The translations under genes and the position numbers were made by a program. A DNA stretch of 64,000 nucleotides, from the NCBI GenBank assembly GCA_003326205.1, contig LWTK01000038.1:62001-126000 (forward strand). Direction: 5' to 3'. Below are positions 17,118 to 24,502 of the stretch, in pieces. Source of the stretch: Nostoc sp. ATCC 43529. Its GTDB lineage: Bacteria; Cyanobacteriota; Cyanobacteriia; Cyanobacteriales; Nostocaceae. The first letter of the stretch is position 1. Every line of letters starts with the position of its first letter. The notes under the pieces were generated by a model. The model was not told where the DNA came from. It searched no databases and saw nothing but the letters and a program-made list of their open reading frames with translations.

Positions 17118-19799
17118 TCAATTAGTCTTACTTTGATTGTTTTGATTTGGTTTAACTGTAAAATTTTTTATGATTTCAGCAGGAATTTTTATCATTGATT
17201 TTGTTAATTGCTCTACTGATTCTTTTTGTGATTGCTTTAAGCATTTCTGGAAAAGAGTAGTTTGAGCGTAAGTATATAATGTGAAACATTGGAATGATTT
17301 ATTTTTTTTATATTCAAAGTCTTCATCCTGGGGTGTATTTTGTAAATATTGCTTTAATGGTAGAAGATATTCATCGTCAATGTTAGTAAATCCTGCTTTT
17401 TCTATTATTTCTTTAAAGTCTTGGTTATTGCACTTTTTAATTTGCTCACGACTGTTAAGCGAACATTCATTTTCATTTTGTGTTTCAGGAGTTTTAAAAG
17501 TATCTTGAATAATAGTTTCTTGTTTGTTATCTAAGCAATTACCATATTCAGTAGCTTTACCTTTTTGGCACTCTTGTAATTTTGCAATTCTACTTTTAAA
17601 TTCACTTTCATCTCCTTTAGGAGTCCCATTAATAAATTCTTTAGCTTTTTCTTTTTGTTTTTGTCTGTTTGAATCTGGTATATTTATTTGATCTGGCATA
17701 AAATCTTTGATGACTATATCTTTCTGATATCCATCTGCATTTCTATAACAGGATTCAAATGTTGGATAATCTACGAGCCAGTTTCCTGCTTGGTCACATG
17801 ATACTTGAGGAAAGCCAATTGAGTTAAATACTTTACTATAAGCAACGTAAATTACAGGTACAGTAATAAATAATAAAATACCTATAATAAGAAGAATTAT
17901 ATTTGGTCTTGGCCCAGGAGCTGGAGTAGGAATGGGATTTGTAGGAAATATTCTTGTTTGGAAGTCTAGAGGGATTTTACCAATAAGTTCTTGAGGGACT
18001 TGACTCCCACTGATGCGGTAAAATAATTCTGCTAAATCTGTTCTATTGATATTTTGAAAAATCAGAGCTAAAGGTCTGTATTGACTGTATAATCTTCTGC
18101 GACTAGTAGAATTAAGTTTTTGATTTTTAATCTCTTCAAGTATTTCTGAAATTTGTTCGCAGAATTTTCTAACTGAGTTATAAGCACTGATATCAATGTT
18201 AGGCTGATAAAAAATTTTTGTTGCTACCAGATTTGCATATTCTTGGAAGTATTCATTCCAAATACTTTGATGTTCGGTTAGCAAGTAATTAATTTGTTGA
18301 GCTATTCTTTGGTGCTTGGGCTCGTTGAGATTAAGAGTTATTAAAATTTTCAAGAAAGAAGTAATACCATAGTATATCGATTCCTGAAGTCGTTGTTGAA
18401 CTTGGGAATCATACTTACAACTTTCTTTTAACAACTGATTTTGAAATTCAAGCAGACGGAAAATATCGCTGTTATCTGCTGGTTGATTTAGCAAATTTTT
18501 GATCGGAAATGCCAAATAATCCAAAAAAGATGATGGTTTCTTTTCAACATGGATTGATTTCAACAAATCTGTGAGCCACTTTTGCCTTTGATCGTAAGCG
18601 ATTACGATTAAATATATTTCTGCTTTATAAATGTCGCTTATTGGGTTAGCAGTTGTGTTGAGAGTCGTTTGGTCTATAAAAGCAGACCAGTTTGCATCTG
18701 AGTAGTTGGCTAAATATCCAAATAATTCTTCGGCTTTTTTGACATCAAGTTGATTTCTACTATGAAACGTTCTTGCTAGTTCTGTTAAACAAGTTTTAAT
18801 TTTTTGAACTGGTGGTTGAACACGATTTTTATTTTCTGTGTCATGTGGAGGAGTATTTTCATTTTGGTTTGTCGATCGCCAATTTTTTTCTGAATTATCT
18901 GACTGGGAATTATTAGATGTATCAGAATTTTCCGTTTGAGCAGAATTTTTATTTTCTGCGTCATCTGGAGGAGTATCTTGATTTTGGCTTGTCGATTCTG
19001 AATTTTTTTCGGAATTATCTGACTGAGAATTATTACTAGTGATAATTATCTTGTCGGGTAATGGTTGTTTATAAAGGTTAGGCGGAATGTCTGCTGAAGT
19101 CGAATACAAGATGTAGACAAAATTCTCAGTAAAGGATAATTTTTGGACATTCCAAGCCCAAGCATTTAAAGAATCAGAGCGAAAACTAAGACCCAAACTA
19201 AGGTAATGTAGTTTGATGTATGGAGGATAGTCACCCCAATATTCTTTTGTAACTACACCCGTACAAGGAATATGTTTAAAGTTATTTACTGTTTCTTTAA
19301 TTTTTTTCTCTAACCAAGGTTCAGCAAAATTTATTTTATTCCAAATTTGAGCATGATAAATCTCTGGGGCTGATGCTGAATTCAATTCTTCCATATCAAA
19401 CTTATATTTGATATCATCGCGCCACCAATAAATTAAAGTACCGATACCATCGATATCTGGATTTGTTTTTTCTAACCAAAAATATTTATAGCCTATGGTG
19501 GGGCGATCGCGGTCATCGATTTGCCCATTAGCTACTGCTAAAACTGCGTATTTATCATCTATTTCTCTCGCAATTAAAGCAAAATCATTTTCTGCTGGTG
19601 GATAGCTATCATTGATAGCAAAATAACCGTCAAGTACTGCTTTGCGAATTTCTTGAGGAACTTCTCGATTCCAAAGAGTGATTTTCTTTTCTGGATCGAT
19701 GATATTACCACCGGACACCCAACGATTATTATGCTGTGCTGAAGGATGGGGATTATCAAAATTTCTCGAAAATTGATAAACTTCAATAGTATCTGACAT
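17118..19799 (-). CDS. Large one-span membrane protein of the GTPase operon (GAP1-like N-terminus?)
   Basis: The 893-residue protein has a mixed N-terminal domain (1-250, with RWVSGGNIIDPEKKITLWNR and IGTLIYWWRDDIKYKF). A disordered linker follows with a duplicated 40-residue unit (256-328). An all-helical region (about 330-640) leads to one membrane helix (about 652-675, NIILLIIGILLFITVPVIYV). The C-terminal part (676-893) is Cys- and Lys-rich and on the far side of the membrane. The N-terminus is reminiscent of GAP1-type GTPase-associated proteins described in computational surveys, but this is an unverified impression. It follows GTPase C by 25 bases, with GAAGGAG before the ATG. Confidence 0.65.
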   Translation of the reverse strand: MSDTIEVYQFSRNFDNPHPSAQHNNRWVSGGNIIDPEKKITLWNREVPQEIRKAVLDGYFAINDSYPPAENDFALIAREIDDKYAVLAVANGQIDDRDRPTIGYKYFWLEKTNPDIDGIGTLIYWWRDDIKYKFDMEELNSASAPEIYHAQIWNKINFAEPWLEKKIKETVNNFKHIPCTGVVTKEYWGDYPPYIKLHYLSLGLSFRSDSLNAWAWNVQKLSFTENFVYILYSTSADIPPNLYKQPLPDKIIITSNNSQSDNSEKNSESTSQNQDTPPDDAENKNSAQTENSDTSNNSQSDNSEKNWRSTNQNENTPPHDTENKNRVQPPVQKIKTCLTELARTFHSRNQLDVKKAEELFGYLANYSDANWSAFIDQTTLNTTANPISDIYKAEIYLIVIAYDQRQKWLTDLLKSIHVEKKPSSFLDYLAFPIKNLLNQPADNSDIFRLLEFQNQLLKESCKYDSQVQQRLQESIYYGITSFLKILITLNLNEPKHQRIAQQINYLLTEHQSIWNEYFQEYANLVATKIFYQPNIDISAYNSVRKFCEQISEILEEIKNQKLNSTSRRRLYSQYRPLALIFQNINRTDLAELFYRISGSQVPQELIGKIPLDFQTRIFPTNPIPTPAPGPRPNIILLIIGILLFITVPVIYVAYSKVFNSIGFPQVSCDQAGNWLVDYPTFESCYRNADGYQKDIVIKDFMPDQINIPDSNRQKQKEKAKEFINGTPKGDESEFKSRIAKLQECQKGKATEYGNCLDNKQETIIQDTFKTPETQNENECSLNSREQIKKCNNQDFKEIIEKAGFTNIDDEYLLPLKQYLQNTPQDEDFEYKKNKSFQCFTLYTYAQTTLFQKCLKQSQKESVEQLTKSMIKIPAEIIKNFTVKPNQNNQSKTN
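18816..19034 (-). repeat. In-gene 120-bp tandem duplication
   Basis: Two copies of a 120-base unit encode NNSQSDNSEKN-rich segments (residues 256-288 and 296-328 of the 893-residue protein). Copies are near-identical at the start and diverged toward the end. Both encode Ser/Asn/Asp/Pro-rich disordered linker. Confidence 0.85.
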
Positions 19800-19824
19800 A
19801 TAATGACATACTCCTTCTACATTT

Positions 19825-20727
19825 TTAAATTTTTAGTCGCGGGTCTTCTTGACCAGTTTGTATCCAATACAAGGGGGCAACTAAGCCTAAAGGCCGCCAT
19901 ACTTTTGGATTATCAATTACTCCATAAGTACCGTCTTTGTTTCTAACATTAATTTTGAAATTGGGTTGAGGATTTATTCCTTTAGTTCCAAAGGCGGAAC
20001 AGAAAAAGTAATTAGTTGAACAGCCCCAAAGGGTACGCCATTTGTTGACAACAGTTTGTACAGCTGGAAATTTCCAGTTAACAAAATTGTTGATATCTTT
20101 CCAATAACTCCGGAGTTGGGCTTGTTCGCATTTGGTAAATACTACAGCTATGCGGTAGTTTCTTAATCTGGTAGTATCAAGGCTTAATCGATCGCTTAAC
20201 TGTTTTTGCAGATTTTCTAAGGCTTGGGCATAATCTTTGTCAGATTTGTTGGCTGTACCATCAATTAGCAATAGTAAGCTGGAAGCAGTCGCGCAATCAT
20301 CTAAGTAACTGTTTAACAGAGAACTGGAACTGGAAATATTGCGTAAATCTTTGAGAATTTCTCCAGGGTATTCTCGACAAGAAACTTGGATTCTGATGGA
20401 TTTGTTTTTGAGAGCAGCAATTGGGTGATTTAATAATCTGGGTTTTAAAGTAATTAGTAAGGTATATATTGGCAGGGAATCAGCATTTTCACCCGGATCT
20501 GTTGGTGGTAATTGTCTACCATCTGCTAATATGTCCCTAGCCATGCCAATTAGCTCCCCAGAAGCATTGTCGTAAGGATCGACTGATTGAATGGGACTGT
20601 TGGGATCGGCGTTAGGCCAATAAGCTAAGGCGGCCATAAAAACAGTTTTCCCAGAACCACGAGGGCCGATAATGCGGATATCTTGATTTCCTGGTAAATC
20701 AACAGGAGGGTTAAAGGCGCTCGTCAT
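19825..20727 (-). CDS. P-loop GTPase-like protein C (double-GTPase type)
   Basis: The 300-residue protein has Walker A GPRGSGKT (21-28), a switch-2 element CREYPGEIL in place of DxxG, a hydrophobic strand ending LLLIDGTANKSD, and TKCE in IAVVFTKCEQ where classical GTPases have NKxD. The same layout occurs in the adjacent gene, and the two resemble the paired 'double-GTPase' families of predicted bacterial conflict systems. NKxD replaced by TKCE leaves base specificity open. It overlaps gene B by 17 bases, so translation is coupled and 1:1 expression is likely. Confidence 0.78.
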   Translation of the reverse strand: MTSAFNPPVDLPGNQDIRIIGPRGSGKTVFMAALAYWPNADPNSPIQSVDPYDNASGELIGMARDILADGRQLPPTDPGENADSLPIYTLLITLKPRLLNHPIAALKNKSIRIQVSCREYPGEILKDLRNISSSSSLLNSYLDDCATASSLLLLIDGTANKSDKDYAQALENLQKQLSDRLSLDTTRLRNYRIAVVFTKCEQAQLRSYWKDINNFVNWKFPAVQTVVNKWRTLWGCSTNYFFCSAFGTKGINPQPNFKINVRNKDGTYGVIDNPKVWRPLGLVAPLYWIQTGQEDPRLKI

Positions 20728-21589
20728 GAAATACCCTCCCTGTACTGAGCCAATAAAGTGGAGAAATTAAGCCATAAGGTTTCCATGCATTGATATCTCG
20801 CAGGTAGGTGTTAAACTCAGCAGAACTGCCATCATCAGGAATATAACGGTTAGGGCGAGGATCGAGATCGCGGGGGCGATCGCTTAATACGCCAAACGAT
20901 GAACAAGCAAAAAATCGTAATCTAGAAGATGGTAAATTGTCTTTTAAGACTTTATAAGTATTCTTTAACCGCACTTTAAATAAGTCTTCTTCTGGATCGA
21001 GACGACAGGGCCATAATTCTCCTCGTTCGCATTTGCTCATGACTACTGCTACTCTCAAATTATTTAAAATCGGTTGCACAGCAGCAAGTTCTGAAACTTC
21101 TGTGAGTAGCCTTTCAATGGCTGGTGCATAGATACGTTCATCTTTCTGAGTTTCCCAATCAGTCAGCATAATCATCCAATTTGGTGCAGAATACCAATCA
21201 TCTAAGTATGGTCTTAATTCTGACCATCTGTGAGGCTCTGCCGCTATTTCAAATATTTCTCCTGCATAATCTTTAACAGTTAAATCTAAGGTGATTTCTG
21301 GTGAGCTTTTACTCTGCGGAATTTTAATTTGGAAGGAATAAAATGGTTCATTACCTGCATCTGTAGAAGCAATTTTTGTCCCTTTTTCTAAAATATTTTT
21401 AGCCAAATCAATTAATTTTTTTGATTCATCTGTAATTGGTGTAATTTTCAAGCCGGGAAACTGCATTTGAAATTCTTTCGGTAAGCGCAGCATGGAGGCG
21501 AGATAAGTTGTTTTACCAGAACTCCGAGAACCAATAATTGTAACTTCAGTTCCAGTAGTTCGGGGTTTGAGAATTACGCTTTTGTTCAT
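20711..21589 (-). CDS. P-loop GTPase-like protein B (double-GTPase type)
   Basis: The 292-residue protein has Walker A IIGSRSSGKTTYLASML near its N-terminus, LTVKDYAGEIFE as the switch-2 strand, MIMLTDWETQKDE, and VAVVMSKCERGE as the NKxD-equivalent. The C-terminus (AWKPYGLISPLYWLSTGR) matches that of protein C (VWRPLGLVAPLYWIQTGQ), so B and C are paralogues and probably a heterodimer. The ATG at 21589 is chosen; a TTG at 21598 four bases after the previous stop is an alternative. It is coupled to gene C by overlap. Confidence 0.78.
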   Translation of the reverse strand: MNKSVILKPRTTGTEVTIIGSRSSGKTTYLASMLRLPKEFQMQFPGLKITPITDESKKLIDLAKNILEKGTKIASTDAGNEPFYSFQIKIPQSKSSPEITLDLTVKDYAGEIFEIAAEPHRWSELRPYLDDWYSAPNWMIMLTDWETQKDERIYAPAIERLLTEVSELAAVQPILNNLRVAVVMSKCERGELWPCRLDPEEDLFKVRLKNTYKVLKDNLPSSRLRFFACSSFGVLSDRPRDLDPRPNRYIPDDGSSAEFNTYLRDINAWKPYGLISPLYWLSTGRVFHDERL

Positions 21590-21602
21590 ATTGGCCAATG
21601 AG

Positions 21603-22373
21603 TTAGCTATAAATTAGGTAGGGAGCAAGATAAAGCCAAGGAAGTTCTAATAATTCTTGATTTTCAGTAGTACTAATAAAAAACTGAGTGCGACCGCCAA
21701 TCTCTGTACCTTTATATTGACGAATCACTTGGTTAGCTACTCCAAAATATACTCCTAATACATGTTCGTTGTATTCATACCAAGGTGCTGCACCTCCCCA
21801 ATCTGGCCGATATTGCCAACGATTTCCTTCGGCTTGAACATCACAAAATAAATCTGCTTTGTGTAAGGCAATAATGATATGTTTGACCCGTTGACAGTTC
21901 TGTTCAAAAAAGTTTAGCCAATATTGCAAACGATTAACCCATTGATCCGAAGTTGGTAAAGGTTCAATGGGTTGGAGATGAGTGGCTGCTAGTTGAACGC
22001 GATTTGTGCTGACAAGACTTTGGTATGGAGGTAACAGTAAAATAACAGCTTTGCTTTGCTTTATTGTGTTTTCCATTGCTTGCCAAGCAGCTGGATAATC
22101 TTTGCGTTGTTGTGGATTAGTCCAAAATTCACCAGGGGTATCAATCCATATAACGTTCATTTGCCTGATTCCACTGGCAGGCAGATCGACATCTATTATT
22201 AGTCCTTTTTGTTCTAATTGAGTTGTACTGGCTATTTCTTTAGTGGATGGGTTATATAATTCACCGGCGAGGTTTTTACCGTCTGATACTTTGACATATT
22301 TACCATTTTCTGATAATGCTCTTACCATACTAGTTTTACCAGTGGCGCGATCGCCAATTACCACAATACTCAT
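21603..22373 (-). CDS. P-loop GTPase-like protein A
   Basis: The 256-residue protein starts MSIVVIGDRATGKTSMVRAL (Walker A 7-15) and has IWIDTPGEFW (a proper DTPGE switch-2 motif) and IIIALHKADLFC, where HKAD corresponds to NKxD. It is closer to a standard small GTPase than B and C. The tail (FFISTTENQELLELPWLYL) resembles the G5 region. It is the first of three consecutive P-loop genes, 18 bases after the radical-SAM gene. A role as switch controlling the membrane complex encoded downstream is inferred. Confidence 0.8.
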   Translation of the reverse strand: MSIVVIGDRATGKTSMVRALSENGKYVKVSDGKNLAGELYNPSTKEIASTTQLEQKGLIIDVDLPASGIRQMNVIWIDTPGEFWTNPQQRKDYPAAWQAMENTIKQSKAVILLLPPYQSLVSTNRVQLAATHLQPIEPLPTSDQWVNRLQYWLNFFEQNCQRVKHIIIALHKADLFCDVQAEGNRWQYRPDWGGAAPWYEYNEHVLGVYFGVANQVIRQYKGTEIGGRTQFFISTTENQELLELPWLYLAPYLIYS

Positions 22374-22391
22374 TTGCTACACACTCCACCT

Positions 22392-22967
22392 TTAATCAAA
22401 ACCTTTGTTTTCTAGAGGAAAACCCGTGTATGTTAATCTATCTGGACTCACTATCCACTCTTGGCGGGGAATATCTACCAAGTCGGCCGCTGTAATTTGC
22501 CCAGATAAAAAATGTAATTTTTGATTCTCAGAACCTCTCATCAGTTGATTGCTAGCTTGTTGTTGTATAAATAATCCATCAATCAATAAATCAATCTGAT
22601 TAAGAAATTCCTGACTTCCAGGAATCTTATTTAATTTAATTTGTTCTATTTGATACCCTGTCCAGCAAATTACTGTTTTTCCTACGGTTTTTACTCGACT
22701 AGCTAAATCAGCTAAAGCCACCGACTGAGCAAAGGGTTCACCACCAGAAAAAGAAATTCCTGCTAAATCTGGCAGTTGTTGGAATTGTTGCCAAATTTGG
22801 TCTACAGTCACTATCTGATTGACTCGAAATTCTAAAAAATCTGGGTTTTGACAACCCAGACAGCGAAACGGACAACCCTGTACCCAAATCACCATCCGAG
22901 TTCCCGGCCCGTTGGCACGAGAACGGGGAAGCAAACCCGCCAAATTCAATAATCTCGGCTGAGTCAC
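22392..22967 (-). CDS. Short radical SAM activase-like protein (NrdG type)
   Basis: The 191-residue protein carries the radical SAM cluster motif CxxxCxxC as GCPFRCLGCQNP (C32, C36, C39), FSGGEPF (the SAM-binding GGE motif), and CWTGYQIE, all as in glycyl-radical-enzyme activases such as NrdG. No anaerobic ribonucleotide reductase or other glycyl radical enzyme is encoded nearby. It starts with GTG four bases after the stop of the coiled-coil gene. It may modify a protein or peptide of this operon; the target is unknown. Confidence 0.88.
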   Translation of the reverse strand: MTQPRLLNLAGLLPRSRANGPGTRMVIWVQGCPFRCLGCQNPDFLEFRVNQIVTVDQIWQQFQQLPDLAGISFSGGEPFAQSVALADLASRVKTVGKTVICWTGYQIEQIKLNKIPGSQEFLNQIDLLIDGLFIQQQASNQLMRGSENQKLHFLSGQITAADLVDIPRQEWIVSPDRLTYTGFPLENKGFD

Positions 22968-22970
22968 GAT

Positions 22971-24104
22971 TTAATATCCCTGACTTTCCAGACGACGTTG
23001 GGGTGTATCCGACAAATAAGAGTCTGTGGCTGTTTGGGTTGGCGTAGCCCCAGTATCCAAATTCCGCCATTCTTGATTTACCGGTTCACCATTCCATTGA
23101 GTCCATTCCAACTGATAACCTTGCTCTTGAAATAGCTGTATGACATTAACAGTACGACTCGCACAGGACAAATCACCTTGTTGATCTTGTGGCCCTGCTA
23201 AATCAATTTTTTGCCCTTCAAACTCCACTCGCATTAGGGTATTTGCTCCCTCATGAGTTTCTATTTCAATTACGACATCACCATCGCTAATTTCGGAAAT
23301 ACGGGCATTGTAGTGGAATTGCTGCCAAGATGCGACTAAATTTTCGGCCGCAGCTTGAATTTGCTCAGTTTGAGACTCTAAGGCGCTAATTTCTTGATGT
23401 AATGTTTCTAGATCTGTATTGGAAATATGCTGCCAGTTATTACCTGTATAGTTAATTTTCGCTTGTAGTTGTTGAGCGATGCGATGGGGAAGACGTGGCT
23501 GTAAGTTATTCAGCCTTGCTTGTACAAAATCAATTTGTGCTTTCCACTCTACTTGAAGTTGCTGAATTACTTGAATGCGGGCATCGTCCAACGCCTGCAA
23601 GTATTTCTCTGCATCTGCCAAGTTTTGAGTCTGTAATGCTTTTTCCGTCTGCTGGAGAGCTTGTTGGACGCTGGAAGCATCGAGTAATTGTTCATCGATC
23701 AGAACTTGATACTCTGCCTGAATGCTAGGTAACTTGGTTTGTAAATTTTGCACTCGCCTTTGTGCATCCTGTGACAAAGCTTGATTGATGACATCAGATG
23801 TTGATGTTTGAGGAGCATTGATAGTTGCGTTGTGAGATGATGTTGATTTAGTACTCTGCGGTTGTTGAACAACTATTTTGCTATTGGCAGAACTAGAACG
23901 AATGCTAGCTCTAATCTGAGCAATTTTTTGCTGAATTTGTTGCTCTCGTTGGAGGGCGGCTTCTCGTTCTTGACGCTTGCGTTCTTGGTAAGCTTGTAAT
24001 GCTCTTCCAGTCATAGATACAACTGCGGCAATTCCATCCAATAAGCCGGGTTCTGATGTACTAGAAATACCGCCACTGACGTTGAATGTTTTTCGCCCAC
24101 TCAT
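22971..24104 (-). CDS. Coiled-coil protein, first gene of the GTPase operon
   Basis: The 377-residue protein has a short Gly/Ser N-terminus (TFNVSGGISSTSEPG), a basic helix (YQERKRQEREAALQREQQIQ), a long Gln/Leu-rich coiled-coil region (about 105-260), and a C-terminal domain (about 268-330, DGDVVIEIETHEGANTLMRVEF) followed by a polar tail ending ESQGY. I do not recognise a family. AGGAG lies before the ATG. It is tightly followed by the radical-SAM gene, and could be its substrate or partner. Confidence 0.7.
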   Translation of the reverse strand: MSGRKTFNVSGGISSTSEPGLLDGIAAVVSMTGRALQAYQERKRQEREAALQREQQIQQKIAQIRASIRSSSANSKIVVQQPQSTKSTSSHNATINAPQTSTSDVINQALSQDAQRRVQNLQTKLPSIQAEYQVLIDEQLLDASSVQQALQQTEKALQTQNLADAEKYLQALDDARIQVIQQLQVEWKAQIDFVQARLNNLQPRLPHRIAQQLQAKINYTGNNWQHISNTDLETLHQEISALESQTEQIQAAAENLVASWQQFHYNARISEISDGDVVIEIETHEGANTLMRVEFEGQKIDLAGPQDQQGDLSCASRTVNVIQLFQEQGYQLEWTQWNGEPVNQEWRNLDTGATPTQTATDSYLSDTPQRRLESQGY

Positions 24105-24502
24105 GTTTGTAACTCCTACTCACTAATTTTGCTGAGTGACTTCCGTGCAGGCAAATCTTGTAAGTAAATAAATGATTAAGTAAAATTTAATGGTTTTTGC
24201 TGAAAAAAACTACTGAAAAAAGATACCGACGTTATAAATTTACATAATTGTTGTCAATATTCATACAATAGAATCTTGACAAAAAATACTTTTTAAGCAG
24301 TAAGTATATAGGCGATCGCTACCTTAAAACTCCACCAAGGCCAGCACTTCACGCAAATCTCATAAGAACTCATCCCACTGCTGATAAATAAGATTGTAGA
24401 AGCTCACAGATTGTTGATGGATACAAGTGGTAACATTACCCTGGTAGCCCAAGCACCTACAGTTAGTCTTGTACGTTCCTAGTTATCACCTACCTCTTTG
24501 CC
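24105..24502. promoter_or_regulatory. Divergent region between the GTPase operon and the CHAT gene
   Basis: The 398 AT-rich bases separate two outward-reading units and should hold both promoters. One HIP1 octamer lies at about 24313. No small gene or hairpin stands out, and I cannot define promoter boxes with confidence. Confidence 0.5.

Noticed and set aside
17118..17780. Cysteines in the C-terminal part of the 893-residue protein as a zinc finger
   Set aside because: They are widely spaced without paired CxxC spacing and follow a membrane helix, so they fit disulfides or free thiols outside the cytoplasm better.
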